A stretch of 64,000 bases of DNA from Streptomyces xantholiticus. GTDB lineage: Bacteria; Actinomycetota; Actinomycetes; Streptomycetales; Streptomycetaceae. The DNA lies in NCBI RefSeq assembly GCF_014651015.1, contig NZ_BMWB01000018.1, forward strand, positions 62,001 to 126,000, read 5' to 3'. Shown piece after piece: positions 1 through 8,823 of this stretch (position 1 is the first letter of the stretch; each line of letters begins with the position of its first letter). A model generated the notes under the pieces. That model had not been told where the DNA came from and made no database searches. It was given only the letters and a program-made list of their open reading frames with translations. The translations under genes were made by a program, and so were the position numbers.

Positions 1-1583
1 GACTGTCGTTCCCTGGCGTCCAGTTCACGCAACTGCGACGCCTCGCCCGCCTCCTCCAGCGCCGCCCGCAGGGCGCTCAGCGCCGCCGGTGCGCCGCCCA
101 GCAGCTCACGCAGTTCGGGAACGTCCGGGAAGTGCCCGTGCACGCACCGGTAGGGCCCGATCAGCTGCGCCAGCGCGGTCGCCGCACGGCGGCTGTCACC
201 ACCGGGCAGACCGGCGGCGAGATCCCCGACCAGCGCCTCCGCGAGCATCCGGGCCGCCTCGTCCGGGTCCTCCGCGCCCCCGTAGAGGTCGAGGTCGTGG
301 GTGGCCTCCGGCCTCCCGACGGAGATCACGAGATCGAAGTCGCCGTCGGGGGCCACGGCGGCCCCTTGGGCCGTCACGGCGACGAGAGCGGCGCGGTTGG
401 CGAGCGCCAGCAGGCACATCGACTCGACGACGGGCCGTACCAGCCGCACGCTCTTGCCCGAACCGGAGGGGCCGACGGCCAGGAGGGACGTGCCGAGCAG
501 CGCGGGCTCCAGGGCGACGCCCGTGGTCCGGCGGGCGTACGGATTGCGTCCCTCGTCGACGACGGTGCCGATCTTGACCTGGCCGGTGGCCAGGTCGTGC
601 GTCGCGCTGCGCACCGGCAGATCGCGCAGGCCGGAAGGGTGGGCGCAGGCGGCCGGACCGTGCCTGCGGACGGTGTCGGCGAAGGCGGCGAGCCGCTCGG
701 GCCGGGCATGGACGCCCTGCCAGGCGCGCCGGATCCGCGCGTAGTCCACGTCACCGAGGGTCCCGGCCCTGGCCGCCTCCGTGAGCCTCCCTGCCGCCTC
801 CGCGAGCCCTGCGGCCCTCAACTCGGGCCACTCGGCGGGGTCCTGCGGCGGCGACGGGTCGCCGGCCGCCGGTGCTGCTCCCGCCGCCCGCGCGCGCCTG
901 CGCTGAACGACCGGCCAGGTGCCGGCACGCCCGACCGCGGCGACGACCGCCGCAGCGAGGAGCACGTAGTAGATGTTCGAAAGCCACGTGAGAGAGGTGA
1001 CGGTCCGTGGGATTTCCCGCCAGACGCCCGGCAGGAACACGAACAACGGCCACAGCGGCACTCCGTACCGCTGCCACACCTCTTTCCAGTTCCCGACCCG
1101 GCCGAAGGCGACGGCGAGCAGACCGAGCACGAGGCCGTAGTAGAGGCTGCTGACCATGGCGAACGTCTCGAAGTCCGGGTGGGTCGGGACCCGCCACTCC
1201 TCGGGTACGGCCCACAGCATGGGCAGCAGCCACCAGTCGTCGACGAAGAACCACCATCCGTCGAGGTAGCGGTTCCAGAGCAGGGACCACAGCAGCCAGC
1301 CGCACAGGTAGGCGATGAAGGCTCCGCTGAAGAGCTGCCGGGCCGGGACGAGGTCGGGTTCCTCGTCGGGGCGCTCGGTGTGGCCCAGCCGCCAGACTCC
1401 GGGTGCCGCAGTCGGACGGGGTACGCGCAGCCAGTCCACGAGCCGGGGCCGCGTGATCGGTGCGTGCCCCGGCAGGGCGGGGGCGCCGGGCGGCACGGAC
1501 AGCGGCTCCCTCGGTGGACCGGCAGGACGTGGCACCGGACCGGCGTGTGTGCCGCGTGCGTCGAATGTGCCTTCGGATTCCAT
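1..1583 (-). CDS. Membrane-anchored ATP/GTP-binding protein, 3' end outside window
   Basis: Read from the complement, an open frame starts with ATG at 1583 and is still open at base 1, so about 527 N-terminal residues are visible and the C-terminus is missing. After a proline-rich start there are about four hydrophobic segments in residues 85-210 (two around 85-105 and 140-160, two more before 210). A Walker A motif GPSGSGKS sits at residues 371-378, in a domain with a conserved LVRPVVES stretch behind it. This layout, a membrane N-terminus plus a cytosolic P-loop domain, resembles the TraG/FtsK-like 'ATP/GTP-binding proteins' that streptomycetes carry next to gabT. Substrate and role are unknown. 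It is divergent from gabT across a 287-base spacer. Confidence 0.8.
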   Translation of the reverse strand, partial: MESEGTFDARGTHAGPVPRPAGPPREPLSVPPGAPALPGHAPITRPRLVDWLRVPRPTAAPGVWRLGHTERPDEEPDLVPARQLFSGAFIAYLCGWLLWSLLWNRYLDGWWFFVDDWWLLPMLWAVPEEWRVPTHPDFETFAMVSSLYYGLVLGLLAVAFGRVGNWKEVWQRYGVPLWPLFVFLPGVWREIPRTVTSLTWLSNIYYVLLAAAVVAAVGRAGTWPVVQRRRARAAGAAPAAGDPSPPQDPAEWPELRAAGLAEAAGRLTEAARAGTLGDVDYARIRRAWQGVHARPERLAAFADTVRRHGPAACAHPSGLRDLPVRSATHDLATGQVKIGTVVDEGRNPYARRTTGVALEPALLGTSLLAVGPSGSGKSVRLVRPVVESMCLLALANRAALVAVTAQGAAVAPDGDFDLVISVGRPEATHDLDLYGGAEDPDEAARMLAEALVGDLAAGLPGGDSRRAATALAQLIGPYRCVHGHFPDVPELRELLGGAPAALSALRAALEEAGEASQLRELDARERQ

Positions 1584-1870
1584 GTGAACCGCTGCCCCCT
1601 GACCAGCCAGGCCCGCTCTGTTGCACGGGCCAATCTAGTGCGTGTGCCTTCGTGCGGGTGGCGTGCCGGAACACGCGTTCCCGGCGCGGTCGGCCCCGGC
1701 CGCGGTGCGACCCCAGTGCGCTGCCGCGGCCGCCGGCGCGCGCGCCTATGTCCGTCACGGACAACGGCACATCGTCAACACTCCCGATCGGCGCATGCCC
1801 GTACCCCCGCGCCGCCCCTAGCCTGCGGAGAAAGACATCAAGCGTCCGGATACACCCCCAGGAGCCCCGC

Positions 1871-3205
1871 ATGACCGCAATCCCGCAGGAGCGCCGCGTC
1901 GTCACCGCCATCCCCGGCCCGAAGTCGATCGAGCTGCAGGCCCGCCGCACGGCGACGGTCGCCGGTGGTGTGGGGTCCGTGCTGCCCGTGTTCACGGCCC
2001 GGGCCGGCGGCGGGATCATCGAGGACGTCGACGGCAACCGTCTGATCGACTTCGGCTCCGGCATCGCCGTGACCTCGGTCGGCGCGTCCGCAGAGGCCGT
2101 CGTGCGCCGGGCGAGCGCCCAGCTGCAGGACTTCACGCACACGTGCTTCATGGTGACCCCGTACGAGGGCTACGTGGAGGTGTGCGAGCAGCTCGCCGAG
2201 CTGACGCCGGGCGACCACGCCAAGAAGTCGGCTCTGTTCAACTCGGGCGCCGAGGCCGTCGAGAACGCCGTCAAGATCGCCCGCGCGCACACCAAGCGCC
2301 AGGCCGTCGTGGTCTTCGACCACGGCTACCACGGCCGTACGAACCTGACGATGGCGCTGACCGCCAAGAACATGCCGTACAAGCACGGCTTCGGCCCGTT
2401 CGCCCCCGAGGTCTACCGCGTCCCGGTCGCCTACGGCTACCGCTGGCCGACCGGCCCGGAGAACTGCGGCCCCGAGGCCGCCGCCCAGGCCATCGACCAG
2501 ATCACCAAGCAGATCGGCCCGGAGAACGTCGCGGCGATCATCATCGAGCCGGTGCTCGGCGAGGGTGGTTTCATCGAGCCGGCCAAGGGCTTCCTCCCGG
2601 CGATCGTGAAGTTCGCGAACGACAACGGCATCGTGTTCGTCGCCGACGAGATCCAGTCCGGCTTCTGCCGCACCGGCCAGTGGTTCGCCTGTGAGGACGA
2701 GGGCATCGTCCCCGACCTGATCACCACCGCAAAGGGCATCGCCGGCGGTCTGCCGCTGGCCGCGGTGACGGGCCGCGCCGAGATCATGGACGCTCCTCAC
2801 GCGGGCGGCCTCGGCGGCACCTACGGCGGCAACCCGGTGGCCTGCGCCGGCGCGCTCGGCTCGATCGAGACGATGCGCGAGCAGGACCTCATCGGCAGGG
2901 CCAAGCGGATCGAGGAGGTCATGAAGGGCCGTCTCACCGCGATGCAGGAGAAGTACGACGTCATCGGAGACATCCGCGGCCGCGGCGCGATGATCGCGAT
3001 CGAGCTGGTGAAGGACCCTGCGACGAAGGAGCCGAACCCGGAGGCGGCCGGCGCGCTCGCCAAGGCCTGCCACGCGGAGGGCCTGCTGGTCCTCACCTGC
3101 GGCACGTACGGCAATGTGCTGCGCTTCCTCCCGCCGCTGGTGATCGGTGAGGACCTGCTCAACGAGGGTCTCGACATCCTCGAGCAGGCGTTCGCACGCG
3201 TCTGA
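1871..3205 (+). CDS. gabT: 4-aminobutyrate aminotransferase
   Basis: A 444-residue class III PLP aminotransferase that transfers the amino group of GABA to 2-oxoglutarate, giving succinate semialdehyde. The start ATG is preceded by AGGAG six bases upstream, so the longer open frame upstream is ignored. Visible landmarks are NSGAEAVENAVKIAR (cofactor phosphate region), FDHGYHGRT, the ADEIQSGFCRTG aspartate block, and TTAKGIAGGLP with the PLP lysine. Length is normal for GabT. The neighbouring polyamine importer, amine oxidase and two aldehyde dehydrogenases make GABA derived from putrescine the likely substrate. A TAGCCT -10-like hexamer lies at 1819-1824, but no clear -35 is visible. Confidence 0.93.
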   Translation: MTAIPQERRVVTAIPGPKSIELQARRTATVAGGVGSVLPVFTARAGGGIIEDVDGNRLIDFGSGIAVTSVGASAEAVVRRASAQLQDFTHTCFMVTPYEGYVEVCEQLAELTPGDHAKKSALFNSGAEAVENAVKIARAHTKRQAVVVFDHGYHGRTNLTMALTAKNMPYKHGFGPFAPEVYRVPVAYGYRWPTGPENCGPEAAAQAIDQITKQIGPENVAAIIIEPVLGEGGFIEPAKGFLPAIVKFANDNGIVFVADEIQSGFCRTGQWFACEDEGIVPDLITTAKGIAGGLPLAAVTGRAEIMDAPHAGGLGGTYGGNPVACAGALGSIETMREQDLIGRAKRIEEVMKGRLTAMQEKYDVIGDIRGRGAMIAIELVKDPATKEPNPEAAGALAKACHAEGLLVLTCGTYGNVLRFLPPLVIGEDLLNEGLDILEQAFARV

Positions 3206-3514
3206 CCGGGGGCGACAGCACTGCTCTGTGAAGAAGCTGTGGGGGGCCGATGGCGGGATGGGAATCCGGCTGTCGGTCCCCTTCCGCCTGACGTACGGTC
3301 TCTTCAGATGAGAGAAACACCCCGCTCGCAGGAGACTGCGGGCGGCCCCAGGCCGGAGCCTCCCCAGCCCCGACTTGGTCGTGCCCTCGCGCACACCACT
3401 GGAGCTTCAGGCTCCGGAACTCCTCACCGATCGGATGGCCGCTCGCCCCAAACCCCCCGGGGCGTGCGGCAAACCGGTCCGGCCGGCCACCTCGGAACCA
3501 CCCCCCCTGTTCCG

Positions 3515-4126
3515 ATGTGGCCGGCCTCTCGGCGTTCTCGCACAGCCGTCGGTCCGTGCATGGTGCTCTTCGCCCTGATCACCTGGCAGGTTGCGGTGGA
3601 AGGGCCTCTGTTCGACGCGGACGTGCGACTGGGGCGGGCCTTGTTCGGGACCGGGCCGACCGCGCCGGCGGAACTGCTCGCGGATCTCGGGAACATGACT
3701 GTCGCGCTGCCCGTCCTGGCCGCGGCGATCGGTTACGTCCTGGTGCGCGACCGGCGGCAGTGGCGGGCGGCGCTGACCGCGGTGCTCACCATGGCGGCCG
3801 TGCCCGCGCTCGTGGTCCCGCTGAAGGCGTGGATCGCCCGCCCGGCGCCGCTGGAGCCGGGCACCGGCTGGTACCCGTCGGGACACACGGCGACCGCGAC
3901 GGTCGCCTACTGCGCGGCGGCGCTTCTTGTCACGCCGTATCTGCGGCGGAGATGGGCGATGCCCGTGGCCGTGGTGCTCATCGGGGCGACAGCCATCGGT
4001 CTGGTGCTGCGCGGCTATCACTGGCCGCTGGACGTGCTCGGCAGTCTGTGCCTGTTCGGGGCACTGCCGGCGATGCTCAACTCCATTTGCAGGCGCCGAA
4101 GTTCTTCGAGAACTCGAACTGGTTGA
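3515..4126 (+). CDS. PAP2 family phosphatase (membrane)
   Basis: About 203 residues with five or so hydrophobic segments and the PAP2 phosphatase motifs: WYPSGHTATATVAY carries the SGH motif, and RGYHWPLDVLGS carries the catalytic HxxxD motif. These enzymes remove phosphate from phosphatidic acid, prenyl pyrophosphates or similar membrane lipids. The frame is open further upstream (ATG at 3308 and 3239), but that extension is a low-complexity Pro/Gly/Arg stretch, so I start at MWPASRRSR, just before the first membrane segment. The last about 16 codons (NSICRRRSSSRTRTG) lie antisense to the tail of a decayed gene, so the native C-terminus may have been altered. Confidence 0.75.
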   Translation: MWPASRRSRTAVGPCMVLFALITWQVAVEGPLFDADVRLGRALFGTGPTAPAELLADLGNMTVALPVLAAAIGYVLVRDRRQWRAALTAVLTMAAVPALVVPLKAWIARPAPLEPGTGWYPSGHTATATVAYCAAALLVTPYLRRRWAMPVAVVLIGATAIGLVLRGYHWPLDVLGSLCLFGALPAMLNSICRRRSSSRTRTG

Positions 4127-4320
4127 AGCGGTCCCGGCTGATCGACCGGGTCATCAGGCCGTGCAGGGCCGGCCAGGGGCGATCAGCCGCCGCACGCCCC
4201 CGGTCGTCCGGCCCGGGTACGTAACGACGATCCAGGTGTACTGCCCGGCGGTCCGGACGCCCGTGCCCGGCCACCGGCAGGCGGTGCCCGGCGGCAGGAA
4301 GAAGCCTTGCGAGACTCACC
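4077..4320 (-). pseudogene. Remnant of the C-terminus of an unidentified (probably secreted) protein
   Basis: The 334 bases between the PAP2 gene and the oxidoreductase hold no intact gene. On the complement two adjacent frames have strongly coding-like third positions and sensible residues. One reads GQYTWIVVTYPGRTTGGVR and ends at a stop near 4164. The other takes over and reads RFNQFEFSKNFGACKWS to a stop at 4077-4079. A single frameshift near 4165-4200 would join them, and upstream of the first fragment the frame is closed by a stop. I cannot name the family. Alternative: chance open frames in GC-rich DNA. Confidence 0.35.
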
Positions 4321-4460
4321 GAAGTCGGCGAGGACGTGGCACGGCCGGTCGACCGGCCGGGTCACAACACCGCATGGGGCAGCCCGGTTCGCCCCGGGAT
4401 CGGTACGTCCCAGCGCCGGCCGGCAGAAGGGCGTCCGGGACGCGCGCCGCGGCCTCGGGG

Positions 4461-5873
4461 TCAGCTGTCGAAGCCGAGGCCGAAACGGTCCATCGTCCGC
4501 AGCCACAGATTGCGCCGGCCGCCGTTGGCGTCCGCCTTGGCCATGGCCCACTTGGTCAGCCCGATACCGGCCCAGGCCACCGGCTCCGGCGGGAAGGGGA
4601 GCGGTTTGCTGCGCACCATCTCCAGCTCCGTGCGTTCGGTCCGCTCGCCGGACAGCAGGTCCAGCATCACATCGGCGCCGAACCGGGTGGCGCCGACGCC
4701 CAGGCCGGTGAAGCCGGCCGCGTAGGCGACCTTGCCGCCGTGCGCGGTGCCGAAGAAGGCGGAGAAACGCGTACAGGTGTCGATCGCACCGCCCCAGGCG
4801 TGGCTGAACCGGAGTCCTTCCAGCTGGGGGAAGCAGCGGAAGAAGTGCGACGCGAGCTTGAGGTACGTCTCGGGGCGGTGGTCCATCTCGGCGCGCACCT
4901 TGCCGCCGAAGGGATAGACGGCGTCGTAACCGCCCCACAGGATGCGGTTGTCGGCCGTGATGCGGAAGTAGTGGAACTGGTTGGCGCTGTCGCCGAGCCC
5001 CTGCCGTCGCTTCCAGCCGACGGAGTCGAGTTGGGCGGCGCTGAGCGGTTCGCTGATCAGGGCGTAGTCGTAGACGGGGACCGTGTAGGCCCGGACACGC
5101 CGGATGAGCGAGGGGAAGACGTTGGTGCCGAGGGCGACCCGGTGCGCGAGGACACGGCCGTACGGCGTGCGGACGACGATCCCCGGGCCGGAGGCCGACA
5201 GCCGCAGGCCGGGGGTGTTCTCGTAGATGCGGACACCGAGGTCCAGGCATGTCTGCTTCAGACCCCAGGCCAGCTTCGCGGGGTGCAGCATGGCCACCCC
5301 CTTGCGGTCCCACAGGCCGCCGAGGAAGGTCGGCGAGTCGACCTCCGCCCGCACGGCTTCCGCGTCGAGGAGGTCAAGACCGGTGAAACCGAGCCGCGTT
5401 GCCTTTTCGTGCATCTCGTGGAGCTCGGCCAGCTGGTGGGGCTCGGTGGCGACGTCGATCTCGCCGGTGCGTTCGAAGTCGCAGTCGATGCCGTAGCGGG
5501 CGACGGCGTCCTCGATGGCGTCGAGGTTGCGCGCGCCGAGATCCTCCAGTTTCGCCAGCTCGTCCGGCCAGCGGGCGAGTCCGTTGCCCAGGCCGTGGGT
5601 GAGGGAGGCGGCGCAGAAGCCTCCGTTGCGACCGGAGGCTGCCCAGCCCGCCTCCCGGCCCTCGATCAGGACGACCTCCCGCCCGGGGTCCCGTTCCTTG
5701 GCGAGCAGCGCGGTCCACAGCCCGCTGTAGCCGCCTCCGACGACGAGCAGGTCGCACCGCTCGTCACCGGCGAGGGCGGGCAGCGGCTCGGGCTTGCCGG
5801 GGTCCTCCAGCCAGAAAGGCGCCGGGCGGGCGTCGGCGAGTGATCCGGCAAAGGTCATGGCTGCTGGGGCCAT
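4461..5873 (-). CDS. FAD-dependent amine oxidase, gamma-glutamylputrescine oxidase-like
   Basis: A 470-residue DAO-family flavoprotein. The N-terminus carries the dinucleotide-binding motif VVGGGYSGL around residues 45-55, followed by a GWAASGRNGGFC flavin segment typical of PuuB-like oxidases. Such enzymes oxidise gamma-glutamylputrescine or related amines to the aldehyde plus ammonia and peroxide. The start ATG at 5873 has AGGAG eight bases upstream; a GTG nine bases earlier is less well placed. It is the last gene of the minus-strand importer operon, 20 bases after potC. That linkage supports a polyamine substrate, but glycine or sarcosine oxidase relatives share the fold. Confidence 0.85.
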   Translation of the reverse strand: MAPAAMTFAGSLADARPAPFWLEDPGKPEPLPALAGDERCDLLVVGGGYSGLWTALLAKERDPGREVVLIEGREAGWAASGRNGGFCAASLTHGLGNGLARWPDELAKLEDLGARNLDAIEDAVARYGIDCDFERTGEIDVATEPHQLAELHEMHEKATRLGFTGLDLLDAEAVRAEVDSPTFLGGLWDRKGVAMLHPAKLAWGLKQTCLDLGVRIYENTPGLRLSASGPGIVVRTPYGRVLAHRVALGTNVFPSLIRRVRAYTVPVYDYALISEPLSAAQLDSVGWKRRQGLGDSANQFHYFRITADNRILWGGYDAVYPFGGKVRAEMDHRPETYLKLASHFFRCFPQLEGLRFSHAWGGAIDTCTRFSAFFGTAHGGKVAYAAGFTGLGVGATRFGADVMLDLLSGERTERTELEMVRSKPLPFPPEPVAWAGIGLTKWAMAKADANGGRRNLWLRTMDRFGLGFDS

Positions 5874-5902
5874 GGTTCCCACTCCTTAGTGCTGCTGCCG
5901 TA

Positions 5903-6700
5903 CTACTGCGGAAGGGCGCGTTTCCTGCGGCGGTTGGTGACGATCTGACCGCCGGCCACGATCAGTACGGCGAGGGCGAACATGGCCGTACCGATGACGT
6001 TGATCTGGACGGGCGTGCCGCGCTGGGCGGAACCCCACACGAACATGGGGAAGGTGACGGTGTTGCCCGAGTTGAAGTTGGTGATGATGAAGTCGTCGAA
6101 GGACAGGGCGAAGGCCAGCATCGCGCCCGCCGCGATGCCGGGGGCGGCGATCGGCAGTGTGACCCGCAGGAAGGTCTGCACGGGCCCCGCGTAGAGGTCC
6201 CGCGCCGCTTCCTCCAGCCTGGGGTCCATCGACATGACGCGTGCCTTCACCGCCACCACGACGAAGCTCAGACAGAACATGGTGTGGGCGATGAGGATGG
6301 TCCAGAAGCCCAGCTCGGCGCCGAGGTTGAGGAAGAGGGTCAGCAGCGAGGCGGCCATGACCACTTCGGGCATCGCCATCGGCAGGAAGATCAGCGAGTT
6401 GATCGTGCCGCGGACCCGGAAGCGGTAGCGCACCAGCGCGAAGGCGATCATCGCGCCGAGCACCGTGGCCCCGATCGTCGCCCAAAGGGCGATCTGCAGG
6501 GACAGCGTGAGCGAGCCGCACAGGTCGGCGACCCCGCACGGGTCGCGCCACGCGTCGGTGGAGAACTCCCGCCAGGCGTAGTTGAAGCGCCCGGCCGGCT
6601 TGTTGAACGAGAACACCATCACAATGATGTTCGGCAGGATCAGATAGGCGAGCGTGAGCAGGCCCGCGATGACGACGAGGTTGCGCCTCAGCCATTGCAT
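5903..6700 (-). CDS. potC: Polyamine-type ABC transporter permease, PotC-like
   Basis: A 265-residue inner-membrane permease with six predicted membrane segments and the BPD_transp_1 EAA-type loop (EEAARDLYAGPVQTFLRV), the contact site for the ATPase. It pairs with the preceding permease to form the channel for putrescine/spermidine. The ATG overlaps the TGA of potB by one base, indicating translational coupling. Substrate is inferred from the flanking amine oxidase and aldehyde dehydrogenase and from similarity to the PotBC permease type; related spermidine/putrescine-like systems can carry other compounds. Confidence 0.88.
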   Translation of the reverse strand: MQWLRRNLVVIAGLLTLAYLILPNIIVMVFSFNKPAGRFNYAWREFSTDAWRDPCGVADLCGSLTLSLQIALWATIGATVLGAMIAFALVRYRFRVRGTINSLIFLPMAMPEVVMAASLLTLFLNLGAELGFWTILIAHTMFCLSFVVVAVKARVMSMDPRLEEAARDLYAGPVQTFLRVTLPIAAPGIAAGAMLAFALSFDDFIITNFNSGNTVTFPMFVWGSAQRGTPVQINVIGTAMFALAVLIVAGGQIVTNRRRKRALPQ

Positions 6701-7629
6701 CAGACCAGGTCCTCCGTTCCGGCCCGGCGGATGTAGACGGTGACCGTGATCAGGACGACCGCCATCAGGATGAACGACAGCGCGGCCGCCGTCGGGTAGT
6801 CGAGGACCCGCAGGAACTGCGACTGGATGACGTTTCCGATCATCCGGGTGTCGGTGGAGCCCAGCAGTTGGGCGTTGACGTAGTCACCGCTCGCCGGGAT
6901 GAACGTCAGCAGCGTCCCGGAGACGACACCCGGCATGGACAGCGGGAAGGTCACCTTGCGGAAGGTGGTGGACGGCTTGGCGTACAGGTCGCCGGCCGCC
7001 TCGTGGAGCCGGGGATCGATCCGCTCCAGCGAGGTGTAGAGAGGAAGGATCATGAACGGCAGGAAGTTGTACGTCAGACCGGTGACCACTGCGAGAGGCG
7101 TGGCGAGCACCCGGTCGCCCGCGGTCATGCCGAGCCAACTGGTGACGTCCAGGACGCCGACCGTGTTCAGGACCTCCACCACCGGGCCGCCGTCCGCGAG
7201 GATCGTCTTCCAGGCGAGGGTCCGGATCAGGAAGCTGGTGAAGAACGGCGCGATGACCAGGACCAGCAGCAGATTGCGCCAGCGGCCCGCCTTGAACGCA
7301 ATCAGATAGGCGAGCGGGTAGCCGAGCAGCAGGCACAGGGCCGTCGCGGTGCCCGCGTACAGCAGCGAGCGCAGGAACTGCGGATAGTACTCGGTCAGCG
7401 CGTCCCAGTAGGTGGCGAAGTGCCAGGTGACCTCGAAGCCCTGCTCCAGGGAGCCCGTCTGCACGGAGGTCGACGCCTGGTAGACGAGCGGCAGCACGAA
7501 GAAGACGACGAGCCACAGGACGCCGGGCAGCAGCAGCCAGTACGGGACCAGTCTGCGGCGGACCGAGGTCCTGTGGACGGGCGGCCGCGCCGGGGCCGGG
7601 GAGGTGGGCGGGGCCTCGGTGACGGTCAT
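6700..7629 (-). CDS. potB: Polyamine-type ABC transporter permease, PotB-like
   Basis: A 309-residue permease. About 30 cytosolic Pro/Arg-rich residues precede the first membrane segment (YWLLLPGVLWLVVFFVLPLV), five further segments follow, and an EAA loop HEAAGDLYAKPSTTFRKV lies two-thirds along. It overlaps the ATPase gene by four bases (ATGA) and potC by one, so the three are a coupled translation unit. Confidence 0.88.
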   Translation of the reverse strand: MTVTEAPPTSPAPARPPVHRTSVRRRLVPYWLLLPGVLWLVVFFVLPLVYQASTSVQTGSLEQGFEVTWHFATYWDALTEYYPQFLRSLLYAGTATALCLLLGYPLAYLIAFKAGRWRNLLLVLVIAPFFTSFLIRTLAWKTILADGGPVVEVLNTVGVLDVTSWLGMTAGDRVLATPLAVVTGLTYNFLPFMILPLYTSLERIDPRLHEAAGDLYAKPSTTFRKVTFPLSMPGVVSGTLLTFIPASGDYVNAQLLGSTDTRMIGNVIQSQFLRVLDYPTAAALSFILMAVVLITVTVYIRRAGTEDLV

Positions 7630-8777
7630 GGCGTCTCCCCCACCGTCTCCACACCGGCGTCGATGGCCTGGGCGGCGTCGAGACCGAAGGTGTGCTCCGG
7701 GTTCCAGTGCAGGACGACCTCGGCGCCGGGTTCCAGCCCTGCCCGGTGTTCGACGTTCTGGGCGTAGACCTCGAGCCCCTTGCCTGCCGGGCTCTCCACG
7801 ACGTATTGCGTGGAGACGCCGATGAAGGACGAGTCGAGGATCCGGCCGGTGACCGAGTTGCGGCCGGCGGGGACGGCGTCCACGTCGGCGGCGGGGGCGA
7901 GGGAGATCTTCTCCGGCCGGATACCGACGAGGACTTTGCCGCCGGTGGCGGTGGCGTCGGGACAGCGTCCGGCCGGCAGCCGGAGCTTGCCGCCGCCCAC
8001 GGTGACGACGACCTCGCCGTCGGTGTTCCGGACGACCTCTGCCTCGAGGAGGTTGGAGGTCCCGAGGAAGTTGGCGACGAACGTGGTCCGCGGGTTCTCG
8101 TACAGCTCCGCGGGCGCCCCCAGCTGCTCGACCCTGCCTCCGTTCATCACGGCGACCGTGTCGGCCATGGTCATGGCCTCCTCCTGGTCGTGGGTGACAT
8201 GGACGAAGGTGATGCCGACCTCGGTCTGGATGCGCTTGAGCTCCAGTTGCATCTGGCGGCGCAGTTTGAGGTCGAGGGCGCCGAGCGGCTCGTCGAGCAG
8301 CAGGACCTGGGGGTGGTTGATGAGGGCGCGGGCGACGGCGACGCGCTGCTGCTGACCGCCGGAGAGCTGGTGCGGCTTGCGCTGTGCGAAGTCGCCGAGC
8401 TGGACGAGCTCCAGCATGTCGTCGACCTGTTTCTTCACGGACTTGATGCCGCGGCGGCGCAGCCCGAAGGCGATGTTTTCGTAGATGTTCAGATGAGGGA
8501 AGAGCGCATAGCTCTGGAACACCGTGTTGACGGGGCGTTTGTGCGGGGGGAGGGCGGTCACGTCCCGGTCGCCGAGGCGGACGGTTCCCGTCGTGGGCTC
8601 CTCGAGTCCGGCGATCATCCGCAGCGTGGTTGTCTTCCCGCAGCCGGAGGCGCCGAGCAGAGCGAAGAACGAGCCTTGCGGGACGGTCAGGTCCAGCGGG
8701 TGGACTGCCGTGAAGGAGCCGTAGGTCTTGCTGATCCCGGAGAGGCGGACGTCGCCGCCCGCTTGCTTGTCAGTCAT
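7626..8777 (-). CDS. potA: Polyamine-type ABC transporter ATP-binding protein, PotA-like
   Basis: A 383-residue ATPase with Walker A GASGCGKTT, Q-loop, signature LSGGQQQR, Walker B VLLLDEPLGALD and an H-loop, followed by a C-terminal TOBE/regulatory domain (about residues 260-383) typical of the PotA/MalK branch. I start at MTDKQAGG (8777). A GTG at 8831 would overlap the upstream stop and add 18 residues without homology-like features. No strong ribosome-binding site precedes either start. It energises the two adjacent permeases. Confidence 0.88.
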   Translation of the reverse strand: MTDKQAGGDVRLSGISKTYGSFTAVHPLDLTVPQGSFFALLGASGCGKTTTLRMIAGLEEPTTGTVRLGDRDVTALPPHKRPVNTVFQSYALFPHLNIYENIAFGLRRRGIKSVKKQVDDMLELVQLGDFAQRKPHQLSGGQQQRVAVARALINHPQVLLLDEPLGALDLKLRRQMQLELKRIQTEVGITFVHVTHDQEEAMTMADTVAVMNGGRVEQLGAPAELYENPRTTFVANFLGTSNLLEAEVVRNTDGEVVVTVGGGKLRLPAGRCPDATATGGKVLVGIRPEKISLAPAADVDAVPAGRNSVTGRILDSSFIGVSTQYVVESPAGKGLEVYAQNVEHRAGLEPGAEVVLHWNPEHTFGLDAAQAIDAGVETVGETP

Positions 8778-8823
8778 GGATCGCGATCCCAGGTGTGTCG
8801 GGGGAAGGGGGCGGGTCGAGGCG

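Noticed and set aside
132..1874. 580-codon plus-strand open frame across the first kilobases
   Set aside because: It is the antisense of the membrane ATPase gene, has no domain-like sequence, and owes its length to the lack of stops in GC-rich DNA.
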